Of a DNA stretch of 64,000 bases, positions 16,852 to 24,943 are shown piece after piece. Where the stretch lies: assembly GCA_019637155.1 (NCBI GenBank), contig JAHBWE010000002.1, positions 248,001 through 312,000 on the forward strand, in the 5' to 3' direction. A program made the translations under genes and the position numbers. Positions within the stretch are counted from its first letter, which is position 1, and each line of letters starts with the position of its first letter. The notes below the pieces were generated by a model. That model was not told the origin of the DNA. It did not search any database and saw only the letters and a list, made by a program, of their open reading frames with translations. Origin of the DNA: Labilithrix sp. (GTDB taxonomy: Bacteria > Myxococcota_A > Polyangia > Polyangiales > Polyangiaceae).

Positions 16852-18063
16852 CTAGTTCGCCTTGATCTTGCCGGCGATGCTGAAGATCGGGAGGTACATC
16901 GCGATGAGCACGACGCCGACGGTACCGCCGATGCCGACCATCATCACGGGCTCGATGAGGCTCGTCATCGCGGCGACCGCGACGTCGACCTCCTCTTCGT
17001 AGAAGTCGGCGATCTTCGAGAGCATCGCGTCGAGCGCGCCGGTCTGCTCGCCGACGCCGACCATCTGCACGACCATCGGCGGGAAGACGTTCGTCTCCAT
17101 GAGCGGCGCCGCCATGTTCTTGCCTTCGGAGATCTTGGCGCGCGAGTACATGATCGCCTCTTCGACGACGACGTTGCCGGCCGTCTTCGCGACGATCTCC
17201 ATCGCGTCGAGGATCGGGACGCCGGACGACAGGAGCGTGCCGAGCGTGCGCGTGAAGCGCGCGACGGCGATCTTGCGGAGGACCGGTCCCATGACCGGCG
17301 CGCGCAGGAAGGCGCGATGGAAGAACTTCTTACCGACCGGTGTCCGGTAGAAGTAACTGATCGCGATGCCGGCGGCGACGAAGCCGACGAGGAAGAAGGG
17401 CAGGTAGCCGATGAACGTCTCGGAGACCGAGATGACGACCTGCGTGAGCCACGGCAGCGCGTCGTCGGAGCCGAGGTCCTTGAAGATGTTCTTGAAGGAG
17501 GGGATGACCCAGCCGAGGAGGATGCCGAGGACGCCGGCGAAGATGATCAAGACCGCGCTCGGGTAGACCATCGCGCCGCGCAGCTGGCGGCGAAGCTTGA
17601 TCGCCTTCTCGTTGTAGACCGCGAGACGCGAGAGGATCGTGTCGAGGATACCGCCGACCTCGCCGGCCTGGACGAGGTTGACGTAGAGCGCGTCGAAGAC
17701 CTTCGGGTGGCGGCGGAGCGAGTCGCTGAACGTCGCGCCTTGCTCGACGCTCGCCTTGATGTCGCGCAAGACGACCGCGAAGCGCTTGTTGTCGGTCTGG
17801 TTGCAGAGGATGTCGAGGCACTGGACGATCGGGAGACCGGCGTCGATCATCGTCGCGAAGAGACGCGTGAAGGTGACGACGTCCTTGAGGTCGACGCCGG
17901 TGCCGATCTGGAAGTTGAACGCGGCGGACTTCTTCTTGATGCGCGTCGGCATCAGCTGCTGTCCGCGCAGCTTGGCTTGAACGGCGGGCTCGTCGTCCGC
18001 CTCCATCACGCCCTTGCGAAGCTCGCCGGTGCGAGCGCGTGCTTCCCAGACGAATTCCGCCAT
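16852..18063 (-). CDS. pilC: type IV pilus inner-membrane assembly protein PilC
   Basis: 403 residues, normal length for PilC/GspF. Two homologous T2SSF domains are visible: the first at about 65-190 (FTRLFATMIDAGLPIVQCLDIL ... GEVGGILDTIL), the second at about 270-395 (FTRTLGTLLSSGVPILDAMEIV ... VGEQTGALDAML). Each is followed by membrane helices (VLIIFAGVLGILLGWVIP; MMVGIGGTVGVVLIAMYLP). It forms the platform for the pilus motor ATPases PilB and PilT. pilB and pilT are not beside it, and only 53 bases separate its start from a divergent hydrolase gene, so the pilC-pilS promoter must lie there. Confidence 0.95.
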   Translation of the reverse strand: MAEFVWEARARTGELRKGVMEADDEPAVQAKLRGQQLMPTRIKKKSAAFNFQIGTGVDLKDVVTFTRLFATMIDAGLPIVQCLDILCNQTDNKRFAVVLRDIKASVEQGATFSDSLRRHPKVFDALYVNLVQAGEVGGILDTILSRLAVYNEKAIKLRRQLRGAMVYPSAVLIIFAGVLGILLGWVIPSFKNIFKDLGSDDALPWLTQVVISVSETFIGYLPFFLVGFVAAGIAISYFYRTPVGKKFFHRAFLRAPVMGPVLRKIAVARFTRTLGTLLSSGVPILDAMEIVAKTAGNVVVEEAIMYSRAKISEGKNMAAPLMETNVFPPMVVQMVGVGEQTGALDAMLSKIADFYEEEVDVAVAAMTSLIEPVMMVGIGGTVGVVLIAMYLPIFSIAGKIKAN

Positions 18064-18116
18064 GACGTTGGTAGGAAAGGTTACGGGCCAGGTGCCCGCT
18101 CGGTAAAGTATCCGCC

Positions 18117-19325
18117 GTGCCAGACGGTGCTTTCTCTTCGCCGGCCGAGGCGCGGCTCGCCGCCGAGGTCGTCGCTGCGGGCGTCGCTCCGGACGCCGCC
18201 GTCGGCTGGGCCGTCCGGACCGAGCGCGGGTGGGATATCGGCCACGGCCACGCCGGCGACTGCCCCGACGAGCCGATCTTCGACCTCGCCAGCCTCACGA
18301 AGCCCCTCACGGCGGTGGCGATCGTGCGCTCGCCGGTGCTCCGTCCCGCCGATCGCCTCGCCGACGTCCTCGAGGAGGTCCGCGGAACCGCGAGCGCCGA
18401 CGCGACGCTCGAGCTCCTCCTCGCGCATCGGGCGGGGCTCGTAGCGCACCTGCCCCTCCACGAGAAACACCTCCTCGGGAGCGAGGTCGACGACGCGCTC
18501 GAGCTCCGCCTCGTCGCCGACGCGAGGCGGCCTGATGCGGTCGGGGCGATCCCGGACGAGGGGTTCCCTGCGGTCTACAGCGATCTCGGCTACATCCTCG
18601 CCGGCCGGGCGCTCGCGCGCGCGACGCAGGCGGAGGACGCGGGGCAGGCGATCGAGTGGCTCGTCGTCGACGCGCTCTCCGCCGGTCGCACGCCGATCGA
18701 GCTCGGCACCGCGCGCTCGCTCGCCGCGCAGGGGATCGACTTCGAGCGGCGCGTCCGCAAGACCGAGGTCGTGGCGTGGCGCGGCGGCGAGGTTCGCGGC
18801 GTCGTCCACGACGAGAACGCATGGGCGCTCACCGGCCACGGCGCCTCCGGCCACGCCGGCATGTTCGGCACCGCCCCCGCGATCCTCACCTTCGCCACCG
18901 CCTTCCTCGACGCCTTGAAAGGAAGACAAAGCCCCCTGGCTAGCCCCCGGGGCCCCAGAAGCGGCCGCGAAAGCGGGCGCGAAGCGCCCCGAGTCTTCGA
19001 GGGCCGTGTCTGGGGCGGGGGTGTCGGGGGCAGAGCCCCCGACGTTGAGTGGCTTGTTCGCGAACGTCCGGGCGGGACGCATCGCGCCGGATTCGACGGC
19101 AAGAGCGCGACCGGGTCGAGCGCGGGGGAGCGCGCGGGTCCGCGCACGTTCGGTCACCTCGGCTTCACGGGGACGAGCTTCTGGATCGATCCGGACGCGG
19201 ACGCCGTCGCCGTGTTGCTCACGAATCGCGTGCATCCTACACGCGAAAACGGCGCGATCCGCGAGGCGCGACCCCGCGTCCACGACGCCCTCTTCCGTCT
19301 CGCGGCCGCGCGGGCGGGAGCCTAG
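18117..19325 (+). CDS. beta-lactamase-fold serine hydrolase carrying an in-frame repeat insertion
   Basis: 402 residues from GTG 18117. Class C beta-lactamase/DD-peptidase motifs are visible: SLTK (SxxK, in FDLASLTKPL), YSD in VYSDLGYIL (YxN-type) and HLG near FGHLGFTGTSF. No signal peptide is evident, so it is probably cytoplasmic. Residues about 268-310 (GRQSPLASPRGPRSGRESG onward) are Arg/Gly/Pro-rich, break the conserved run between FLDAL and LVRERPGGT, and correspond to a palindromic dispersed repeat in the DNA. The frame stays open through it, and the downstream motifs (AGFDGKSATGSSAG, LLTNRVHPTR) are intact. The protein may therefore be functional with a surface loop, but this is unproven. 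The next gene starts 9 bases downstream. Confidence 0.85.
   Translation: MPDGAFSSPAEARLAAEVVAAGVAPDAAVGWAVRTERGWDIGHGHAGDCPDEPIFDLASLTKPLTAVAIVRSPVLRPADRLADVLEEVRGTASADATLELLLAHRAGLVAHLPLHEKHLLGSEVDDALELRLVADARRPDAVGAIPDEGFPAVYSDLGYILAGRALARATQAEDAGQAIEWLVVDALSAGRTPIELGTARSLAAQGIDFERRVRKTEVVAWRGGEVRGVVHDENAWALTGHGASGHAGMFGTAPAILTFATAFLDALKGRQSPLASPRGPRSGRESGREAPRVFEGRVWGGGVGGRAPDVEWLVRERPGGTHRAGFDGKSATGSSAGERAGPRTFGHLGFTGTSFWIDPDADAVAVLLTNRVHPTRENGAIREARPRVHDALFRLAAARAGA
18925..19043. repeat. dispersed palindromic repeat inserted in a coding sequence
   Basis: A G+C-rich block ending in a perfect hairpin, GTCGGGGGC-AGA-GCCCCCGAC (19023-19043). Read on the minus strand it aligns with the intergenic copy at 24567. 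Both open with the hairpin GTCRGGGGCTYYGCCCCCGAC, continue with ACACCCCC, and later share a CGCTTCGCG-N-CCGCTTT-YGCGGC segment. The copy sits in frame within the serine hydrolase gene. Confidence 0.75.
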
Positions 19326-19334
19326 GATTTCCCG

Positions 19335-21074
19335 ATGTCCGCCGAGGCGCCGCCATCGTCGACCCGCGCGCTGTCGCGGACGCCCACGCGGCGGGCGGTG
19401 GTGCGCTACCGCGGACGGAGCGAGAACCGCTGGCGCTTCGTCCGCGCGTACACGACCACGTTCCAGGTCATCTTCAGCTACCTCTGGCTGTTCTGGAAGG
19501 CGCGGCTCCTCGGCCGGGGCTACCGCGAGCAGCACATCGCGAAGGTCCACCGCAAGAACGCGAAGCGCGTCTACGAGACGATCCTCCGCCTGCAGGGCCT
19601 CTTCATCAAGGTCGGTCAGGCGCTGTCGATCATGGCGAACTTCCTGCCCGACGCCTTCCGGCGCGAGCTCGAAGGCCTTCAAGATCAGGTCCCGCCGCGG
19701 CCGTTCGAGGAGATCGCGAGGCGCATCGAAGAGGACCTCGGCGGCGCGCCGGGCGAGCTCTTCGCGCGCTTCGAGAAGGCGCCGATCGCGAGCGCGTCGC
19801 TCGGGCAGGTCCACGAGGCGACGACGAAGGACGGCGTGCGCGTCGCGGTGAAGGTCCAGCACCACGACATCGACGAGATCGTCCGCCTCGATCTCCGCAC
19901 CATCCGGCGGATCCTCCGCATCGTGCAGTGGTTCGTCCCGGTGCAGGGGCTCGACGGTTACTACCACCAGATCAAGGAGCTCCTCTCGCGCGAGCTCGAC
20001 TTCACGCTCGAGGCCGACAACATCGAGCGGATCGCCCGGAATTTCTCGAAGGACTCGCGCGTCCTCTTCCCGACGCCGATCCGCGAGCTCTCCACGAAGC
20101 GCGTCATCACGGCGACCTTCGTCGAGGGGAAGAAGCTCGGCGACCTCGCCGCGCTCGACGAGATGGGCATCGACAAGAAGGACCTCGCGAGCCGTCTCGT
20201 CCGCGCCTACTGCCAGATGATCTTCGTGGACGGCGTCTACCACGCCGATCCGCACCCCGGGAACATCCTGGTCGACGCGGAAGGGAACCTCATCCTCCTC
20301 GATTTCGGCGCCGTCGCGGAGCTGTCGCAGCCCATGCGCGAAGGGATCCCCGAGTTCCTCGAGGGCGTCCTCCGCCGCGACACGGAGCGCCTCATCCGCG
20401 CGCTCCGCAAGATGGGCTTCCTCTCGCGCACGAGCGACGAGGCCGTGAGCGAGAAGGTCATCGAGTACTTCCACCGCCGCTTCCAGGAGGAGGTGAAGCT
20501 CGAGTCCTTCAACCTCAAGGACATCAAGATCGATCCGCAGCGCGGCTTCGAGAACCTCCTCGACCTGCGGAAGATGAACGTCGGCCTCAAGGAGCTCTCC
20601 GGCGCGTTCGAGATCCCGCGCGACTGGGTCCTCCTCGAGCGCACGATCCTCCTCGTCTACGGCTCCTGCGCGCAGCTCGATCCCGAGCTGAACCCGATGG
20701 CGATCATCCAGCCGTACCTCCAGGACTTCGTCCTCGGGAACCGCGACTGGCAGAAGGTCGCGATGGAGACGGTGCGGGACATGGCGCTCGGCGCGGTGAC
20801 GCTGCCCGACGACCTCCGGAAGTACCTCGTCCGCGCGACGCGGGGGGAGATGGAGGTGCGTGTCCGCGGGATGCAGGAGGGGGCTCGGACGGTCTACGCC
20901 ATCGGCCGCCAGATCATCTACACGGCCGTCGGCCTCGCCACCGGCTACGCCGCCCTCCACCTCCACGAGCGAGGCGAGGACGGCACCCCCACGCGCGTGC
21001 TCGCCGGAACGGCGGCATTTTGTGCCGTGATGCTCGTGATTTCCTCGATCATCGGCCGCCCTCGGGCGCGCTGA
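19335..21074 (+). CDS. ABC1/UbiB (AarF) family atypical kinase
   Basis: 579 residues, ATG start 9 bases after the hydrolase. Family motifs in order: the KxGQ motif FIKVGQALS (about residue 92), the Ala-rich loop ASASLGQVHEA replacing the usual glycine loop, VAVKVQHHDI lysine, the ExD region EADNIERIARNF, DGVYHADPHPGNILV (catalytic loop) and LLDFGAVAEL (metal-binding DFG). The C-terminus has a hydrophobic pair (VGLATGYAALHL; GTAAFCAVMLVISSIIG), so it is membrane-tethered. UbiB-type proteins support quinone biosynthesis or lipid homeostasis through ATPase activity. No ubiquinone gene lies nearby, so the exact role is open. Confidence 0.93.
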   Translation: MSAEAPPSSTRALSRTPTRRAVVRYRGRSENRWRFVRAYTTTFQVIFSYLWLFWKARLLGRGYREQHIAKVHRKNAKRVYETILRLQGLFIKVGQALSIMANFLPDAFRRELEGLQDQVPPRPFEEIARRIEEDLGGAPGELFARFEKAPIASASLGQVHEATTKDGVRVAVKVQHHDIDEIVRLDLRTIRRILRIVQWFVPVQGLDGYYHQIKELLSRELDFTLEADNIERIARNFSKDSRVLFPTPIRELSTKRVITATFVEGKKLGDLAALDEMGIDKKDLASRLVRAYCQMIFVDGVYHADPHPGNILVDAEGNLILLDFGAVAELSQPMREGIPEFLEGVLRRDTERLIRALRKMGFLSRTSDEAVSEKVIEYFHRRFQEEVKLESFNLKDIKIDPQRGFENLLDLRKMNVGLKELSGAFEIPRDWVLLERTILLVYGSCAQLDPELNPMAIIQPYLQDFVLGNRDWQKVAMETVRDMALGAVTLPDDLRKYLVRATRGEMEVRVRGMQEGARTVYAIGRQIIYTAVGLATGYAALHLHERGEDGTPTRVLAGTAAFCAVMLVISSIIGRPRAR

Positions 21075-21220
21075 CGGCAAGCTCGTCCGCCGCGAAGGCG
21101 ACGACGCATCGATGGATAACCGCGTAGTACGCTTCGCAGTATCTCATGACGACCCCGTGACAAAACGCGGCGTTCCAGGCTCTCGTGGGTTGGCATGAGC
21201 CGTGTATGAGACGCCTTTCA

Positions 21221-21409
21221 ATGGCCCTTCCCTTCGATACGACCTCCGGCGCCCGTGACGCGCGCGCCGTTGCGATCCTCGCGAAGACGATCTACCGCGA
21301 GCTCCGCGCGAGCGGTTACGCCGAGAAGGACGTCATGGCGCTCGCCGGCGAGCTCCTCGGCATGGTGACGTCCGAAGTGCAGGGGCGCCGCACGCCGTCG
21401 AACGACTGA
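21221..21409 (+). CDS. small conserved protein of unknown function
   Basis: 62 residues from ATG 21221 (MALPFDTTSGARDARAVAIL). In-frame starts at GTG 21185 and ATG 21206 would add 12 or 5 residues; no start has a strong Shine-Dalgarno. It is mostly helical: AVAILAKTIYRELRASGYAEKDVMALAGELLGMV resembles a short DNA- or protein-binding helix bundle. A clear intrinsic terminator follows 22 bases after its stop, which supports it as a transcribed gene. Function unknown. Confidence 0.6.
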   Translation: MALPFDTTSGARDARAVAILAKTIYRELRASGYAEKDVMALAGELLGMVTSEVQGRRTPSND

Positions 21410-21431
21410 GATCGGTTCAAACGAAAGGAAG

Positions 21432-21470
21432 AGCCGGGCGCTTCGTGCGGTCCCGGCTTTGTTCTTTTGT
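21432..21470 (+). terminator. intrinsic terminator after the 62-residue gene
   Basis: Stem AGCCGGG (21432-21438) pairs with CCCGGCT (21452-21458), followed by the T-rich run TTGTTCTTTT. It lies directly downstream of the small gene and upstream of the FHA/CpaF-like gene. Confidence 0.75.
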
Positions 21471-21635
21471 GCGTCCGATCTCGCGCCGAGCAGGGTCAAC
21501 TCGGCAATAGCCCGCAAGTTGACACGGAACGCGTAACAACCTGACAATCGCGTTGAAATCTCCGGCCCGCGCGCTCGCGTGGGTCCGGGTGGTTTGCCAC
21601 GTCACGCAGTTACGGCTCCGAAGGATCGCACACGC

Positions 21636-23849
21636 GTGTTTGCCATCATCATCAGCGAAAAGGGTGGGGCGGAGCGCCGCGAGTCGTTCGACAAGAACGA
21701 GATCAACGTCGGCCGCGTGCAGGGCAACGACCTGATGCTCCCGAAGGGGAACGTCTCGAAGCACCACGCCCGGCTCCTCTTTCGCGACGGTCGCTTCATC
21801 GTCACCGACCTGAAGAGCACCAACGGCACGTACGTCAACGGCCGCAAGATCGCGCAGGCGACGATCGTCCGCGAAGGCGACAAGATCTACATCGGCGACT
21901 TCGTGCTTCGCCTCGAGACGAACGGCGCCGCCGGTGCGTCCGTCCCGCCGCCCGCGGACCCGGGCGCCACGGCCGCGGCCCCGCAGGAGACGGCCGCCTC
22001 GCTCGCCGACGAGGCGCGCACCGCGATGGCCGGCTCACCCGCGCCCGTCGCTCCGCCGAAGCCGCTCCCGAACCCGCCCGCCGTCACGCTCAAGGCGCCG
22101 ACGCACCCGCCCGGCGCGCCGCTCCCGCGGCCGCAGGTCTCCAACGTCTCGAACGCGCCGTCGCTCGGCTCGTCGTCGCCGCAGTACCCGCTCGATCAGG
22201 ATCCGGACGACAGCGCGCCGATGCAGAAGCCGCCGCCGCGCAACTCGGCGTCGCCGCCGGCCTTGGGCGGCAGCGGCGGCATTCGTCCGATGACGATGCC
22301 GCTCAACGTGTCCGCGCCGGGCCTCGCCGGCCTCGGCGGTCGCCCCGTCACGCCGGGCGGTCTCCCGCCGCTCGGTGGAAGCGCGTCGCCGCAGCCCACG
22401 CCGCCCGCGGCGGAGGCGAAGGCGCCTGCGCCCGCCGCGCCGCCGCCGCTCCCGCCGATCGCGCCCGTCGCGTCACCGTCGGCCGCGCCGCCGCCGGAGC
22501 CGAAGCCCGAGCCGAAGCCGGAGCCCAAGCCGTCCGCGTCGGTGCCGCCCGGTCGCGCGACCGCGCCGCCGCCGCGCGTGCCGCCGAAGGAGACGCCCGC
22601 GCAGGCGGGGCGTCGCCTCGCGTTGATGACGCTCCTCGATCGGATCGGCGAGCACGTCGATCTGTCGTCGCTCCGCACCAACCCGAACGTGAGCGACGCG
22701 CTCGCGCAGCAGATCGAGCGCGCGGCGAAGGATCAAGCCGCCGCGATGCGCGTGGAGGGCGATGCGCCGGAGGGCATCGATCTCGACGCCGTCGCGCGCG
22801 ACGCGCATCGCGAGCTCGTCGGCCTCGGCGCGTTCGCCCCGCTCCTCGACGACGAAGAGGTCGGCGAGATCCACTGCGTGCGCTTCGATCAGCTCTTCAC
22901 CGTGCGCGGCGGGAACAACACCGCGATCGCGGAGCCCACCGCGTTCAGCAGCGAAGAGGCGCTCGCGCGCGTCGTCGCTCGCCTCGCGCAGCAAGCGGGC
23001 GCGCCGTGGCAAGCGGGCGAGAGCGTCGTCGAGCGCCGGCTCCCGCGCGCCGCCATCGTCGCGATCGCGCCGCCCGCCGCCGCGAACCACATCGTCTCGA
23101 TCCGGAAGCGCCGTCGCATCGAGACGACGCTCGAGGAGCTCACGCGCACCGGCTCGGCGTCGAAGGGCATGACGCAGTTCCTCGAGGCGTGCATCGTCGC
23201 GCGCGCGAACATCCTCGTCTCCGGCAACACGCCGCTCCCGCTCCTCTCTGCGCTCGCGGTCGCGAGCGGCATCGGCGGCGAGCGCGTCGTCGTCGTGCAG
23301 GACGTCGAGGAGATCGGCGTCGGCAACGCGCACTCCGCGACGATCTCCGTCGGCGACACGAAGAAGCAGGGCGAGGACGCGATGCGCGCGGCGGCGAAGC
23401 TCCGCGCCGATCGACTCATCGTCACGCAGCTCGCGGGCGGCGTCGCGGCCTCCACGATCGACGCCCTCGCGTCGGGCAACGACGGCATCCTCGCCGCGCT
23501 GCCGGCGCCCACGCTCCGTCAGGGCATCAGCCGCCTCGTCGCGCAGCTCGTGCTGCATCGGCCCGGCCTCACGCTCGAGGGCATGCGCGAGGTCGTCGGC
23601 GAGTCCTTCGACATCGCGGTCGAGGTCGGCGCGTTCCCCGACGGCCGTCTCCGCGTCATGCGCATCGCCGAGCTCGGCGGCGCGGACGCGAAGGGCGTCG
23701 TCGCGCGCGACCTCTTCGTGTTCAACGCGGACCCGGGCGGCGGCGACGGCACCTTCAGCGCGACCGGCGTCGTGCCGCGCATCGCGAACGAGCTCGCCGC
23801 ACGCGGCATGAAGCTCGACGCTGCCATGTTCAAGCGCGCCACGCGTTAG
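21636..23849 (+). CDS. FHA domain fused to a degenerate CpaF/TadA-like secretion ATPase domain
   Basis: 737 residues from GTG 21636, with AAGGA ten bases upstream. An FHA domain (about 5-95) has INVGRVQGNDL, GNVSKHHARLLF and STNGTYVNG. A 230-residue Pro/Ala-rich linker follows, then a CpaF-like domain (about 330-735). Its fold markers align well with CpaF: IRKRRRIETTLEELTRTG, FLEACIVARANILVSG, VVVVQDVEEI, NDGILAALPAPT. However, the Walker A expected as GGTGSGKT reads GNTPLPLL (about residue 529), the Walker B/acidic GEVRGGEA reads TQLAGGVA, and the His box HANS reads PAPT. ATP hydrolysis is therefore unlikely, which points to a structural or regulatory pseudo-ATPase. No tad/cpa genes are adjacent. 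Confidence 0.85.
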   Translation: MFAIIISEKGGAERRESFDKNEINVGRVQGNDLMLPKGNVSKHHARLLFRDGRFIVTDLKSTNGTYVNGRKIAQATIVREGDKIYIGDFVLRLETNGAAGASVPPPADPGATAAAPQETAASLADEARTAMAGSPAPVAPPKPLPNPPAVTLKAPTHPPGAPLPRPQVSNVSNAPSLGSSSPQYPLDQDPDDSAPMQKPPPRNSASPPALGGSGGIRPMTMPLNVSAPGLAGLGGRPVTPGGLPPLGGSASPQPTPPAAEAKAPAPAAPPPLPPIAPVASPSAAPPPEPKPEPKPEPKPSASVPPGRATAPPPRVPPKETPAQAGRRLALMTLLDRIGEHVDLSSLRTNPNVSDALAQQIERAAKDQAAAMRVEGDAPEGIDLDAVARDAHRELVGLGAFAPLLDDEEVGEIHCVRFDQLFTVRGGNNTAIAEPTAFSSEEALARVVARLAQQAGAPWQAGESVVERRLPRAAIVAIAPPAAANHIVSIRKRRRIETTLEELTRTGSASKGMTQFLEACIVARANILVSGNTPLPLLSALAVASGIGGERVVVVQDVEEIGVGNAHSATISVGDTKKQGEDAMRAAAKLRADRLIVTQLAGGVAASTIDALASGNDGILAALPAPTLRQGISRLVAQLVLHRPGLTLEGMREVVGESFDIAVEVGAFPDGRLRVMRIAELGGADAKGVVARDLFVFNADPGGGDGTFSATGVVPRIANELAARGMKLDAAMFKRATR

Positions 23850-24022
23850 CCGCGATCGTGACCACGCGCGGCGAGGCGCGCGTTCCCAGCGCGTGCTCGC
23901 GCTGGCGCGCCTCGGCCGCGTTTTTCGCGGTCGTTCCGCCCTCGTTCCTCCGGCCGAGCTCGCGGTTCGGCATGCGCGCTGCACCCTGGCCCCGCGTTCA
24001 ACGGAACTACCAGGAGAAGAAG

Positions 24023-24556
24023 ATGATGAAGCCCATGAGTGTCCTCGCCGCGGTGTCGCTCGCCGTCCTCGCCGTCGGGTGCAAGAAGGACGAGCCCGCG
24101 AGCGAGACGAGCACGACGTCGGCGCCCATCGTTCAGGACCAGCCCGCGGCCGAGCCGCAGGTGACGACCGGCACGACCACGACCGGCAGCGCCAACGACC
24201 TCGGCAACACGCAAGCCGGCGGCGCGATCACCGGAACGACGCAGACGACGACCGGCACCATCCAGAGGGGCGGCGACGCGGGCGTCCGCGACGAGGTCCC
24301 GACCGGCGGCACCGACCTCGGCACGAGGACGGTCCCGTCGGAGCGGACGGTCCCGTCGGAGAAGACGGTTCCATCGGAGCGGACGGTTCCGTCGGAGCAG
24401 CGGCTCGGCGCCGAGCCGAACCACTCGACCCCGCTCGGCGATGGCAAGTCCGGCTCGTACACCGACGGCAAGGGCACCCGCGGCGGCAAGGCCACGTGGG
24501 GAACGGGCCCGCAGAAGGACACGCAGATGGACCAGCCCGCGGAGCCCCGGCCCTAG
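24023..24556 (+). CDS. small Thr/Gly-rich lipoprotein with VPSE repeats
   Basis: 177 residues; ATG 24023 has AGGAG six bases upstream. The signal MMKPMSVLAAVSLAVLAVGC ends in a lipobox Cys followed by KKDEPASE. The mature chain is low-complexity and Thr/Gly/Gln-rich. It has four tandem copies of a six-residue unit (TVPSER/K) around residues 103-125 and a Gly/Lys-rich end (GKGTRGGKATWG). No domain is recognised. It probably forms a flexible envelope-anchored spacer. A dispersed palindromic repeat begins 11 bases after its stop. Confidence 0.82.
   Translation: MMKPMSVLAAVSLAVLAVGCKKDEPASETSTTSAPIVQDQPAAEPQVTTGTTTTGSANDLGNTQAGGAITGTTQTTTGTIQRGGDAGVRDEVPTGGTDLGTRTVPSERTVPSEKTVPSERTVPSEQRLGAEPNHSTPLGDGKSGSYTDGKGTRGGKATWGTGPQKDTQMDQPAEPRP
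24329..24397 (+). repeat. 18-bp tandem repeat coding TVPSE(R/K)
   Basis: Four consecutive 18-base units (the last partial) of the form ACGGTCCCGTCGGAGCGG with a few substitutions. They lie inside the small lipoprotein gene and are in frame, so copy number can vary without a frameshift. Confidence 0.9.
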
Positions 24557-24566
24557 GGTCTTCACG

Positions 24567-24943
24567 GTCAGGGGCTTCGCCCCCGACACCCCCCGCGCGC
24601 GCGAACAGGGCCCGCCGAAGCGGCGGGTCGCTTCGCGACCGCTTTTGCGGCCCCGTTCGCGCGCCGTGCGGTCGCTGCAGCCTTGTGCGCGCGCCGTGCG
24701 CCTGCTGCGGCAGGCGCTTGCGACCCGCGTTCGTTCGCGTGCTCGAGTGTGCGCTGCAGCCCGGGGAACTACCGAAGCGGCGGGGTGCTTGGTGGCCCGT
24801 TCGGGCTGCTGCAGCCGCGTGGAGAGGGGGCGGTCGTGCAGTGGGGTGCGCGAGATGCGCAGGGGGGAATGTCGAAATAGTAGGGAAGGAAATTCAGGGG
24901 GCGGCGGGGGTGGCGCGGGCGGTTGTGGCTGCTAGAGAGGCGC
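24567..24943. repeat. 387-base gene-free stretch with palindromic G+C-rich repeats
   Basis: No gene is supported between 24557 and 24943. It opens with the hairpin GTCAGGGGC-TTC-GCCCCCGAC (24567-24587), which may serve as a terminator for the lipoprotein gene. Further inverted repeats follow: CCGCCGAAGCGGCGG, a TCGCTTCGCGACCGCTTTTG segment, and GCGCCTGCTGCGGCAGGCGC. The first 100 bases are homologous to the block inside the serine hydrolase gene at 18.9-19.0 kb. The last 100 bases should contain the protease promoter, but no clear -35/-10 pair is seen. Confidence 0.7.

Noticed and set aside
21636..23849. Working CpaF secretion ATPase
   Set aside because: Walker A, Walker B and His-box residues are all replaced, so an ATPase annotation is not supported.
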